A stretch of DNA of 64,000 bases from Streblospio benedicti. Lineage: Eukaryota; Annelida; Polychaeta; Spionida; Spionidae. Below are positions 35,561-47,160 of this stretch, one piece after another (position 1 is the stretch's first letter; each line of letters starts with the position of its first letter). Position numbers and translations under genes: made by a program. The stretch lies in assembly GCA_019095985.1 (NCBI GenBank), contig CM032666.1, positions 58,390,205 to 58,454,204 on the forward strand, written 5' to 3'. The notes beneath the pieces are model-generated. The model searched no databases and had not been told where the DNA came from. It was given only the letters and a program-made list of their open reading frames with translations.

Positions 35561-35827
35561 TCAAGTTAATTCATCGCAATATCAGAGCTACAGGGCAATG
35601 CCTGAGAAGGCCCCAGTGCGTACCCTGCCATTGGACCTCTTTGGGTCACAGAGATATACTTTTTAACAAACACCTCAATGATAATACATGGAAGAATTCT
35701 TGAAGGCACACCCGGTCCCTGGACTGGACAGCCTACAGGTCCCTCAATTGGATAGTGACATCTGTAAACAGGTGCACCCCAGACATAGCAGGGGAGAAAT
35801 ATCATATGCCTAGTTAGAAGCCTCCTG
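35561..35827. other. Unrecognised sequence before gap
   Basis: A minus-strand frame of 79 codons is open here, but it lacks convincing splice context or protein similarity. A block reading gagatatact(t)gttaa(t/c)aaac recurs on the other side of the gap (about 36004), so this may be repeat DNA. Confidence 0.3.
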
Positions 35828-35927
35828 NNNNNNNNNNNNNNNNNNNNNNNNNNNNNNNNNNNNNNNNNNNNNNNNNNNNNNNNNNNNNNNNNNNNNNNNN
35901 NNNNNNNNNNNNNNNNNNNNNNNNNNN
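35828..35927. other. Assembly gap, 100 N
   Basis: Exactly 100 N; true size unknown. Confidence 0.95.
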
Positions 35928-37384
35928 CATACAGTCAATTAATCTCTAGATTAATATCTCTGACTACGTTTCTGTTATTATGTCAAGCGTGTGCATTCCC
36001 ATGGAGATATACTTGTTAATCAACCCTATGTAGGATGTGCCCATAACTGGAACACTTGCTCTACTTGCCCTGGTGTCAGACATCTTCGATGAATTCTCAA
36101 CCCTAAGACCTTGCCTTTATACACCCACAGCAAGCACTGACAAGATTGTTACTGTGACTATAAATTAATGATGGGCTGGCATTGTTGAGTTCATATAAAA
36201 GTAGAACGCAACCATGTCATACGGCAGATAATGAGTGTAATTTATTATCAAACAGCAGAGGACTAGTAATGTTACTTGACGACAGTTGTGAAAAGCCATC
36301 GAGCATCTAGTAAGGGTAAAATAGACCCAAATCGGAGAAGGCTTGTATCGCATTTTTCAGACACTAAGCGGGTCTCATACATTTATACAAACACTTATTG
36401 CATCAAAATGTGTTTAAACCAGAATGACCACAAAAAGGCTTGAAATGAAAGGGGAGGAGAAGTAGACAGGACAGCCAGGACACAAACTCAGAATGAGGAA
36501 TAATAAGGGCCAGCCCAAATACGAGTATTGAGGACTTGGTTGGACTGTACCACCTAGCAGCATCCACGGGGCTGTGCCCACAGCCTGGGCCTGGGAAGTA
36601 GTGGTGGCAGTCACGACCAGCAGTCTGTAGAACAAACCAGTCTCATGCATCCAGATTCTTTATGAATATGAATTGTAGTCGTTGGAATATCCATAAAAAG
36701 ATGTTTCAAAAACATTATGAATCAGATTTGTAACAATGTAATGGACACTATACAGGATCGAATCATTTAGATATAAAAATCACTGATTTGCTCGTGAGGT
36801 AAAAGGGGGTGAAAATCCCTTTTCCGATTTTTTCTACATGGAATTGAAAAATATGTAGAATGGAATATAGCTATATGAATATCATGCAATAATTGTTGCA
36901 AGTGTGATAGATTTCATATATTGAGGAAACTGCTATAATATTTACAAACCCCCGATTGATTGGATTGCTGTCAAAATTTACAGGGAGCTTGATCATGTTT
37001 ATTTAAAGTTTAATTTGATTGCAAGAACTAGTTACATTGTGTACACGTCAGCCCACTTTTGAGGACGTTGTGGTAGTTTTTTTGTCAGAAATTGTGCTAA
37101 GTGCAAGCTTGTGAGCACAGTCATTAACCTAACTAGAACAATCATCAGTCGGTACCTATATGTCAAGACCTGATTAGAATTTTCTTTTACTTCGGTAGAC
37201 TTGTTTGTTTTTTTTAATTTTTTTGGTCTGTTTTTGATAACCATTAACTTCATGACAATTAAACATATAAAAAGACCATCCACTCGTCTGGTAAGCAATC
37301 TCATCAATCAGGATCATATGCTTCAGGAAATAAATAGCAAGGGAAAAAAATATTTTCAAGTGTCTGGTCGCCTTTTGAGGACGC
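35928..37384. other. Noncoding stretch
   Basis: No exon or repeat recognised. Base composition is AT-rich apart from a moderately GC-rich patch at 36470-36640. Confidence 0.4.
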
Positions 37385-37467
37385 GTTGTACCTGCGCTTG
37401 CCATCACTGGTGCCCGGCCCCGAGACTACTTTGCTCCAGCTCGTCGCCTGATGGGGGCTTCATGAAC
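37385..37467 (-). other. GC-rich exon-like segment, unknown
   Basis: On the minus strand, a segment after GGGGATCAG reads FRDLFMKPPSGDELEQSSLG, followed by a stop a few codons later. A possible donor GTACAA follows a GCGCAG. The codon style and GC content suggest an exon, but no frame spans the whole segment and no neighbour exon is found. Confidence 0.2.
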
Positions 37468-37925
37468 AGGTCCCGGAAACTGATCCCCACCAGACGTGTT
37501 TAATGATACAACAGGTCAGTTGGAAATCCTCTAGAACAAGCCAATTTCGCTACGTTAATCGTCGTTTTTTAATTTTGCTTGAATTAACCTCATTTATTTA
37601 TATTTTCTGAACTCAATTTTTGCTAAGCATGATCACTCATAAGTTAAGCCATATATTAGACAAAAATTGTTACCTATGATGTCTCGTAATTTCTTTTTGG
37701 TCCTGAAGTGCAGGACGTTTACTAATCTTCCCCCTGACAGGCTCCCCCCTTTCACCTGGACCCCAAAAAAACCCTTCTGAAAAGTTTTTAGCAGCCTTGT
37801 TGTTCACTAACACGTTTATGTCATTCATTGGCTGGTCCCAAAATAAATTAATTTGAGCCCCTGTTAAACAATGATCAAAAAACTTTTTACCCAACACAGA
37901 TTTATATGTAATTGACATTCTTTTA

Positions 37926-38035
37926 ATATATATACAGTCTACAACTATCCTTTTGTGCTAGTTTTTATAAGCTCACATTGATAGCCTTTTCGGACCTTCG
38001 GTCCTTCTTCAGTCTGCCACTGCCTAATCGTCACG
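37926..38035 (-). repeat. Penelope terminal repeat, 3' copy
   Basis: This matches 39515-39640 in inverted orientation (shared runs tttttataagctcacattga and cagtctgccactgcc). Inverted or direct terminal repeats (pLTRs) are known from Penelope-like elements. Confidence 0.75.
37988..38012 (-). ncRNA. Hammerhead-ribozyme-like core in Penelope repeat
   Basis: On the minus strand: CTGAAGA, a stem of ggacc/ggtcc closed by gaa, then GAAA. This fits the hammerhead consensus CUGANGA - stem II - GAAA. Stem III and the cleavage site are not certain. Penelope-like elements are known to carry hammerheads in these repeats. Confidence 0.5.
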
Positions 38036-39514
38036 TGATGCGTGGTGTGGCGTCGTCGGTCAAGGCTGGTAAATGTTGGTGTAGATGGCTGGCAGGTGGC
38101 CCCCGTTCTTATTGAGGTCGGGCTTGAGGCGCCTGACAAATGTGTATGGCCTCCCTGATCTTTCTTTCAAAAGTGTTCTGGAACGATCTATTATCTTGAT
38201 GTTATCAGGGATAAGTGATGGCTTTCTCTCTGTCTGGTTGATGTAGGTGTAAAGGAGACGTTTGACAGGTTGCAAAGCTAATCAATGCAAAAAATCTGGT
38301 CTTAAGGGTCTGAGATGTTTCACCCACATAGGAGCTACTACAACCCTTCAGATCCTGATCCACCACAGTTAATTTGGTAAACCACACCACAAACGTCTTC
38401 TTTCTTGGCTGGATCCTTGGGTGCTAGTGGTAACTGTCTAAGAGTGTTCACCAATTTGAAATAGGCACTACATCCATATCCACTCATGATCCTTCTCACC
38501 GCCTCCGACAAGTCCTTCACATATGGTATTCCCACCATTGTCTTCTTTGTCCTCTCCGTCCGGTCCTTCTTCTTTCCTGCTTCTTCCTTGTCTCTCAACA
38601 CAGAGAATCTTTTTGATCGCCCAGGAAATATTTTTTTTTTGATAATGCCTCATTGACATGTTTTACTTCAAAACTACTTTAATCAAATCTCTTCAGTAAC
38701 CACAGTCTAAATTTTCGGATGATGGAAATAACACGTACTAACTATTTCATTTTGTGCTCTAAGGGGGTGGTTAAAGTCAAGCTGGAGGTATTGCCCTACT
38801 ATGTGTGTAAAAATTAAAACTACGGTAAACTGGTACTTGATTTTGAGACTACCATTTTTTTTTTTAAAATTTTTAATTCGTATCCACAAAAGGCAAGCTC
38901 ACCATCTTCCTCTCCTTCAATTCAGGGTGGTGAACTTGATGTCAGGGTCAATTGTGTGTTTAGATGGTACCCGTGAATTCCTGGGCATTTCAGAGTCTAG
39001 CTTTCCTGTGGGTGTCATCCATATCGGTACCACCAGTGGGGGGAGGTGAGGGCGCTCTTTCAATTGCCTTTTGTTCTATGTCCTCCATCATTGCAACACT
39101 AACTTATCATGGAATACTGGCGACCCCATAGCCGCTCCATGGATCTGCTGGTAAAATTTTCCCACCATCACGTAAAGTAGGTGCAACCAAACACAATTTC
39201 AAGAGATTCCAGCGAATTTCACCCCGGGCTTCAATGTGGTTCTCTTTAGGTCCCTGTCTGTATTCAACTGCACTGTTTGCACAGGAACACCGGAGTAATG
39301 ACATCCTTATGATCTTAGTTCTTGTCCTTCCTCAATTTCAAACTGCTGATTATCTCTCAGATTTTTTTTGATGTGTCAGTTTGCCTATTATTGGTGAAAA
39401 AACCGCCGTGAGAACTGGAATGCTGCTCACTATCGATTCTGCATGGTTTTGTTTGTGAATCTTGGCCAGTAAAAGCACTCTGCACCACCCATGTCCCCAT
39501 GATGACGCCAATTG

Positions 39515-39640
39515 GATGGGGGGCAGTGGCAGACTGAAGAATGACGGGAAGGTCGAAAGGCTATCAATGTGAGCTTATAAAAACTGGCAAAAAAAAGGAT
39601 AGTTGTGGAAGACTGTATATATATTGTAAAAACCTTGTGC
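39515..39640 (+). repeat. Penelope terminal repeat, inverted 5' copy
   Basis: Inverted partner of 37926-38035, with extra A residues in one homopolymer. Confidence 0.75.
39534..39558 (+). ncRNA. Second hammerhead-like core
   Basis: CTGAAGA and GAAA are kept, with a less perfect stem between them (tgac / ggtc). It faces the opposite direction to the core at 37988-38012. Confidence 0.4.
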
Positions 39641-40005
39641 AAATGTTTAGTATTCAATATATGACATTCTTTTGATTAATTTCCTAAAAGAATCGTAAAA
39701 TTCTTAAAAAGACTTATATGCACTTAAAAATTAACATACAGAGAAAAATTTTCAATCGGCAAAAAATACTTTCAAGCTAATCTCAATGATGGACATAATC
39801 TACTTATTGAAGTCAAAAATAATGCTGTAGAGTTTAAAATCAATAAAGACTTGGCATAGCCGTTTCATTATATACTGGGTATAACCAAATTATAACCTTG
39901 TGTAATATTAATGATTGAAAAATGAATACACACAAACAAAACCATTAAAAAATAAATATTAATGGCCTTATGAAATAATTACTTTTGTCAATTGTTACTT
40001 GACCA

Positions 40006-40140
40006 TCTTGCACATCGGGATTGTTGAGCTGGCAGCTGTTGGGGTTGGCGCTTTTCAGGCTGATCACAGTCTTCATATTCAGAATTTGATGGTAGAGGAG
40101 GCTGTTGCAGTTGAACTATCGTAGGATTTAGCCTCCCATC
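40006..40140 (-). CDS. Possible terminal exon, unknown protein
   Basis: After an acceptor-like TAATTCAG, one minus-strand frame reads IDGRLNPTIVQLQQPPLPSN, then SEYEDCDQPEKRQPQQLPAQ and QSRCARWSSNN before a stop. Gln/Pro-rich with a basic end. GC content rises sharply over this segment only. No upstream exon was found, and the family is not recognised. It may be the end of a transposase or of a host gene. Confidence 0.3.
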
Positions 40141-40790
40141 AATCTGAATTATGTCAAAATACGGTAAAAAGGCGCTTCTTTTTCAACTGTTATAATTCTA
40201 TGAATAATACCTTGTGATATAAAAGGTAATATCAAAATATAGACATGTCAAAAGCCCCAATTAACTAAGGCTATATTTCCGGAATCTATGCATAGCATAG
40301 TTATCCAAAAAGGTTACGGCATCCCTATTGCTTTTTTAAAAATTGCCATATATGTTTACTAGTGCATGTATGCATGACTTTTTTACTTTTATCAATGTCT
40401 ATAAGCTGTAAAGATATCTTTTTTGTAAGTTTTTCACAAAGTAAATATCAAGCACAAATACAGCTACAAAAAATCAACTCTTTTAATCAACATGAGATAA
40501 AAAATCTTGTGGCGTACACAGGGTCAGGATAAGGGTAGAAAAGTGCTACTCGTTAGCAGGATGAGTGCTTAGTCAGTAGGGACGACTAACCGTCAAATAT
40601 CTACTAGACCTGCTTTTTTAAAGAAATGTACTAGTGCATGTATTGTCATCTTTACACCCACTCTATACCTCTATGCCAAATTGAACAGAATTGCTACTAA
40701 TCAAAAGGGCGAGTTGCTAAAACTTCATCATCAAGAAATCATTTTGTCATTATCAAATTCGTCTTCAAGTTGTCATCGTGACACACATTT
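40141..40790. other. Noncoding stretch
   Basis: AT-rich, nothing recognisable. Confidence 0.45.
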
Positions 40791-40932
40791 AAAGTCCCTA
40801 TTTTACCCTTAAGACTGGCTTAAGACTGCTTGTAATTGTTCTCTCCTCATGTCTATCATTTCCCATCTTGATCTTTAAGTTCCATGCCTTCAAGTCTTCG
40901 ACAATCATACTCTCTCAAGATTTCCTAGATAT
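40791..40932 (-). mobile_element. LINE 3' tail, second copy
   Basis: Diverged copy of 18029-18190 (minus-strand reading VEDLKAWNLKIKMGNDR). The two define a dispersed repeat with a common 3' end. Confidence 0.45.
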
Positions 40933-41504
40933 TCCACAAAAATTTTTTTAGCCAATACTAGAAGATGAGTGATAATCCTGACCCTGGTAGAATAAACTTT
41001 GTAATGGACTGGAACATGAAGCACAAATTTGTTTCATCTTTTCTATAATAAAGATTCTCTTCAAACTAATACATTCTTCAGTTCCCAGTTCGCAGAACGT
41101 GTTGGGTGGGGTAGAATTAATCAATACCAAAGCGTCCATGGGTGCTTCCGGTACATAATAAATGCCCATTTAATTAGGATTTTCACTCAATTACCAACAA
41201 GATGTCAAGTGCGTGCAACATTGCAGGCTGTCGCAATGACAAGCGTATGAAGATGAATTAAGTGTAATTTTTTTGAGCTGTGTAATATTCATAATAATGA
41301 TGTTATAGTAGATTGTTTTTCGAGACTATATGGTATCTGGCTGGCCGCCATTATTGGCAAGAGCAAATGTTTGCGTGGGTTACTGATTATTTTTTAATGG
41401 GACTTATACTTAGTGCGTGCAAATTTATTACAATACCCCAATGCGGCCAGACATTGTAAATGTGCATAGTAGATCTAAACTGAATCTAGTACTTTATAGT
41501 ACTA

Positions 41505-41903
41505 GAGCACTACCAGTTCGTGCATTTTAATGTTTAAATGTTTTTAATGTTTAAACAATCATGTAACACAACTATTAATGAGCCCACAATAGTGTTTGAT
41601 GTGTCAAAAATAAAGCTACTTACTTATATTGTCGCATGATAAACACAGTTGTTATGATTCAATAAAATTATATGATCTATGGTGCAATTTGTTGCATGCA
41701 TACCCAGTTCGTGAGTGGTGATAATCGGGGATTTGAACATGTTTATTTACATTAGATCTTAGTAGAAATTTTAATTGTTCACTTTCGCACCGGGAAAGCA
41801 ATAATTTTTAAAGTAGTAATATTGTGTGCCAATTGTTTTGAGCCTAACAATTTTATTGAATAACACACAAACTGGGTGTGCACGAACTGGGTGTGCAGTG
41901 CTC
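41505..41903. mobile_element. TA-flanked MITE (GAGCACT...AGTGCTC), 399 bp
   Basis: Perfect 7-bp ends, extended imperfectly to gagcactgcacacccagttc. TA is duplicated on both sides, and the empty site actagtagacc is preserved in copy 2 (about 52200). The same family occurs at 60902-61288 (inverted) and partly at 59515-59635. A TA duplication suggests a Tc1/mariner- or ISL2EU-driven element. Confidence 0.85.
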
Positions 41904-41923
41904 TAGTAGACCTACTGTAGAGT

Positions 41924-42091
41924 CTTAATAGCAGCAATGCCGTATGCAGCTAGTGTTGTATGCTCCCAAGGGAGTTGAGAAAGATATAAGTAGTGTGAAA
42001 ATGGTGCCACTGACCTGGTGTAGATGTAAAAGTCGCTAGAAAACGGCATGAGCTGTTCATTGAGACTATAAACCAATACAATACAATACAA
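41924..42091 (+). mobile_element. SINE/short LINE insertion with (ACAAT)n tail
   Basis: 168-bp insert ending in acaatacaatacaat and flanked by an 8-bp duplication TGTAGAGT (41916-41923 and 42092-42099). Copy 2 lacks it. The simple-repeat tail and target duplication are signs of target-primed reverse transcription. No coding capacity. Confidence 0.7.
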
Positions 42092-43786
42092 TGTAGAGTG
42101 TTTTGTTTTTATCTGTCAGCTAGATCTAGGTTAGCACACGGTGGAGTGTTAAGTAAAGTACTAGAAGTGGAGAAACTAGGGGGAGGGTCGGTAATTTTAA
42201 GAACTTGATGGATGATACTTTTTCTCTCAACCTTGGCAAAGGTAAAGATTTTTCATGTCTTCTCAATTTACCAACCCTACCCCCCACCCCACCCCGCCTC
42301 AGTACTTGATGAAATCTCCCTTTTCCTTCAGGAGGTACAATGGTCAATATCTCCAGTTGATTGTCCATTTTTAAAAAATAATTAACTGATCCATACTAAA
42401 TGACCACTTGCCATTATTTGCATTTATTTTGCCATTATTTGCACTGAAATAACATCATTAACGCATTGGTGATAAATGCACTGCTATCCTAATGACTGTC
42501 ATTTTGCATGGTTGAAGTCATTTAATTACATTTTGTTGACAATTTCTTTCCAGTCAAATAGTGATGCCCCATGTGCAGAAGCGACAGATGCATGGTCCTC
42601 GCGAGGAGCACTTTGCTGCCTGGCAGGCAAAGATGAATTTCAACAGAGTGGGCTACTGTGTGACAAAATACACATGCATCTGCAGTAACCATTTCAAGTA
42701 ATATTATCTTAGCCTATAATATGTATATGATAAATTTTATTCATGACTTCGACAATTCAACATATTTTAAAAGTAAATGTACATGTATAAACAATTGAAT
42801 TATATGGTACATGTAGCCTATTATCACTTCTAACATTTAACGCAGTTTGAAATTATCTATTTTGTGTTTCCAAATGCATTAATATTAAACATTTATAATA
42901 TTTAATTATTTAGAATGGATCATACGAAGAATTACTGTCCGGCGCCTACATTGTACTTGCTTGGATACCTGGTGAGTGGGTCAAGTCAAAGGAGAACTTT
43001 ATGGAAGAAGTGTGCTGTAGTGGATGATACCATAATCAACCACGTTCTGCCATTTATTTTCATGATACATCTCATTGCACAAAGGGAACTAATTATGTCA
43101 ACACTTGGACTAAGAACATCATCTGAAGAGTCAATTAAAACAGGAATTTTAAATGCAGACAAAAATACTATTCGTGATTTTTCTTACATATAATTCCCAT
43201 CTTCTACCACCTGGAAAGTGCAAGAGGCAATTGCATTAGATATAATTCTGGTATTGAGTTTTCACGATTCTTTAAAGTTTTCAAAATTTTCTTGATAATG
43301 TTGGCCTTGACAACAGCAATGAAATTATTAGTAGTGAATGTGAAATTGGAATTGGTGATGCATGTAATGCTAGTGTTAAGGATAATGTGAATATTGAAGT
43401 AAATGATATAAATGTCGTAAATTCTGAATGTGACAGTGTGTGTTTTCCATATTCGATTCCTGATTTCCATGGATATTGCAAGAATATAAACAATATAACA
43501 TTTGAGTCTAGTTCTAGGTCTTGTTGTACAAAAAACAAATAAATATACTTGTCATAGTATAATTTGTAATAAAGAGAAGGAGTACTTGAAATCAAAGGTA
43601 GAGTTTGAACGAAAAAAAAAATGAAAAATTACAGGATGAAATCAATATATTGCAAGAAACGATAGTAACTTTAAAGGCTGCAAATTCTGAACTACAGGAT
43701 AGATGTTCTCAACCTCCCAGCAACAACTCAGTTCTTGATGTTGAAAGTATTTTTCAGTCTGATTATTTAATTAATTTACATACAGG

Positions 43787-44503
43787 CGAGGGCCGTAGCT
43801 ACATATATGAGGCAGGGAGGCAACTGCCTCACTCTGTTTTAAGGTTGTGTCATTGGGGTTTTTAATCTTTTTTTTCCACTTTTCTGTCATGGGCCACAAC
43901 AATGAACTTTCTTGAGGGCATACCTCAAAACTGCGCCTATGGTGCTTTGTCTGCACCCTACTTAACCAACATGTTGCCTCCTCTGTTTCGCAATCACAAT
44001 ACTGACCTGAGGGGCTGTTGCATAAACGTTGCTCCAAGATACGCGCGCAAATGTAGTATTCTCATAAGCGCGCATGCAAGAGTCAGTTGCATGAACACAA
44101 CGTGCAGAGCATAGCGCTAAATATTTAGCAATCAGGCTGTCGCTAGTAGGGTCCACTCTTCGCTAAAAATACAAGGCACAGACTCAATATACGTCGAACC
44201 AGGTGTGTTCCGGTGATCGAAGATATGATGACAAGAGAAATAGTGTTGAGATACCGCTTATCGCCGGTGTTAATTAAGAAAAAAAGAGATGGTGGTGTAG
44301 CGGGGTGTGGCAGGCAGTATTTTACAACATATCCATAATACAATTACATTATACGTGTCAGCTTTCACGCCTATGCGTTAATGGCAGCGTTATGGCAGGC
44401 ACACATAAAGCTTTTTGCACACATGCGGCGTGCGTGCACACACACACGCCACGCCTTGGCCTGTATGCCCACACCTTGCCTTACGCTTGCGCACGCTGCC
44501 CTT

Positions 44504-44549
<46 letters not shown>

Positions 44550-45486
44550 TACAGCTTTATATATTACAACATATCAAACAGAAAGGTAAATCACTGGACT
44601 CACTCATTCATTTTATTTTGCTTCGAAGAATCGTTCATGTACTGTGTAGTTTTGCCTGAATATGTTTTCCACACACACGTATTCATCACAATGCACAACC
44701 TCTAGGGTTTAAAGTCCATGGAGAGTTCACGGTTAGTTCAAGTGGGGTGGGTGGATCTTAATTTTTTTAAAATGGGGTGTCTTAAAATGTAATTCATACA
44801 CCAGAATAGGGGTCTTAAATATTGCTGTTAAAACAATATCACTGAATGATATGAAACTTGAAGCCAACAACAAAATATCATCATGCTTCAGTTTACTTAT
44901 ACCACAGATAACATATTCATTGAATACAACTTGTTGCCATTACATTACCGAAAAGATAAAATAATTTGCATAGGGCCTACATATAACAAAATATTCATCC
45001 AACATAATTTTACTTACCCGAGGAATTGGGGGTGAGGTAGCATTTACTCAAAGAGAGGCGATGCTAATGTAGGTACTAACATTTGCACAGTATATTGTGG
45101 GGTGGAATGCCTCCCTAGTATCTTCAACTCTACAAGCTTTGACACCACAGAGTGAATTGCCCATATGGCCAAAGGTCTTTTATACACACACACAATTATT
45201 GGCTTCATGTGAATGTTTGATTCCCATACATTTTTTTAGATGACCGTTTTGCTGATATCCGTTGTCTTAGAACATTGTATAATGTGCTTCTCTACGGCGA
45301 ATGTCAATTATGATCTAAATAACTTTACACCTCAAAATACCTACAATACCATTTGTTATGATAGACGTACTAACTACAGGAATTGCGTGAATTACTACTT
45401 TTAGCTATAATGGTTCTGCAACCCACATATCGCTGAGCCTTAATCCGGCCTTAAAAATCTGCGATTCTTTTATGCAACAGGCCCTG
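43787..45486. mobile_element. 1.7 kb insertion in transposase exon
   Basis: The insert is flanked by ACAGG on both sides (43782-43786, 45487-45491). Uninterrupted copy 2 reads catacaggacttc. The left end has the agggccgtagctaca and aggcaactgcctc style common to hAT-like elements. The right end (inverted cagggcctgttgcataaa) pairs with an internal site at about 44008 (gaggggctgttgcataaa), so two elements may be nested or fused. No transposase recognised. It contains the CA microsatellite. Confidence 0.6.
44505..44544. repeat. (CA)20 microsatellite
   Basis: Uninterrupted CA dinucleotide run of about 20 units, with more CA-rich sequence just before it. Confidence 0.95.
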
Positions 45487-46873
45487 ACAGGACTTCTTAA
45501 TCATCAGACTTTTGACTGGCTTTATAATGAAATTAAAAGATAATGCCCAGTCGCTATTCTTACTGGGGTACAGAAAAGACGATCTTATGAAAAAGCGTAA
45601 GGACCAGAAAGGTTGTCCAAAAAACAGAGTTACTTCTATCTTTAGTTAAATTAAAAGTTAATTTTGCCTGAAAAGTATATTAGTTATCTTTTGGAATTAT
45701 CCAAAAACATTAGTGTCAAAAATAATCTCCACATGGATACCATTCTTAGCATGTGAACTTGAAGCTTTTGATTCACTGGCCTAGAGCAGAAGAATTATCC
45801 TCATGCTATCCCCAAATGTTTTCAGAAATGGGGAAAATGTAATTGCCATTTTGATTGTTTTGAAGTTCAATGGAAAAACCACCACACATTCATGCCAATA
45901 GCAAAATATTTTTCTAGTATAAAAATAGGCCAACTGTTAAATTTTTGCATGCACTCCTGGAGGTCAGTTTCATATATATCTCCTGCTGGGTGGTACATCT
46001 GATGTTAGGAGTATTCAATGACACTGCGCTTATGTATGAGGTAAGCCAGGTGAAGCATGTGAACAACGGTTTTCGAGATTCAGGGGCACTTTTATTGGAA
46101 CATGGCGCAAGACTATACCACCTTTCACAAAAAGCAAAAACAGTTTAAAGCAAAAAACAATTTGAATAAAAGTGTTGCACACAGTAGGATACATGTAGAA
46201 AGAGTCATTGGAAGGGTTAGAGACTATGAAATTTTAAATGCCATAGTTCAAATAACACATAGAGATCTCATAGGGCTAGCAGCTGTTTTTTTGTTGTGCT
46301 TTGACCAATCTCAAACCCTCAGTTGTCAGACCTTATCATTAGTAACTGTTTAAGTCAACATTTTCTAGCAACGCTGTGCGCTCTTCACACTTTTTAATGC
46401 AGTTAATATGTTATGTAAGTTAAGCAAGTTATGGATATAAATATTATTTTTATGTCTCAAATTTCATGGTTAGTAATAATGGACTATCATTATTCATTAA
46501 TACGTGATTTAAGTTGACCAAGTTATGGATAAAAATTTTATTTTTTATGTGTCACATGTCATTGTTACTTATAATGAATATTATTGTATTTATGCAACAG
46601 CTAAAAAAGATTTTGACTTCATAATAAAGCGGTTTCAATAGACTTTTATTGACCTATTATAACATTTCAAAAAAACACATTGCATTGCACAGTCATAAAA
46701 TTGTAAAAAACACATGTAAATATTTTGTCATCTCAGAAAATAGCTTCACTATACCTCTGTGGATTGAAAAAAACAATACAGTGCAAAAGGTATAAACTTA
46801 ATATTTTTTCAACAAAAAAATGCACACACTACAATTGTTGTTCCTTGAAGAATACACATGTACATTGATTACT

Positions 46874-47160
46874 GTATAACTAGAAATGTTTGTGCACGAT
46901 TTTATTTGCGAATTTCTTGGGTAAGTGCAAAATGCAAACTTAAATGTCAGCATCCCCTGCCCTTCCTCTTCAATGTTGGTATTTTTTAGCGCACTTGCTT
47001 TGCCCATTTTAATGTCATTTTTAAAAATCCAGACTCCTCTATTTTGGCAGGCCAGTGCCACTTTTGCTTATGCTGGTGCAGGCAAGGTTATGTCTTGGAT
47101 GACTTTGTCGGCGACATGAGTATGCTAAGGCTGCAACATGCTTGCATGAACCCTTCCAAT
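46874..47160 (-). pseudogene. MITE end fused to YqaJ-gene remnant (copy 1)
   Basis: From 46874 the sequence follows the MITE at 55292. At about 46950 it jumps into the YqaJ exon equivalent of 56763 (minus-strand reading ...RPAKIEESGFLK region). The main nuclease half is deleted and the frame is broken. It continues as intron sequence to the gap at 47480. Confidence 0.7.

Larger units (their letters stand above)
37926..39640 (-). mobile_element. Penelope-like retroelement with inverted terminal repeats
   Basis: Minus-strand element of about 1.7 kb. In order: a reverse-transcriptase part (about 39.3-38.9 kb) with recognisable 'GAAMGSPV' and 'GELAFVDT' motifs, a linker (PYVKDLSEAVRRIMSGYG, NTLRQLPLAPKDP), a cysteine-containing 'CGVVYQINC' segment, and a GIY-YIG nuclease core 'SYVGETSQTLKTRF' (about 38.33 kb). 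This order (RT then GIY-YIG) is diagnostic of Penelope-like elements. The frame is broken and the N-terminal half is missing. About 110 bp at 37926-38035 recurs inverted at 39515-39640. Confidence 0.8.
41202..46352 (+). pseudogene. THAP-DDE transposase, copy 1 remnant
   Basis: Exon 1 (41202-41257) keeps MSSACNIAGC but its donor GT is changed to TT. Exon 2 is at about 42554-42697. Exon 3 runs from about 42911 and is interrupted by a 1.7 kb insertion. Many small indels and stops break the frame on both sides (for example near 43196, 43545, 45541 and 46015). The C-terminal HVERVIGRVRDYE segment is still readable at about 46190-46240. It cannot make a full transposase. Confidence 0.75.

Noticed and set aside
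44305-44705. His/Thr-rich proteins around 44.4 kb
   Set aside because: These are readings of the (CA)n microsatellite inside an inserted transposon.
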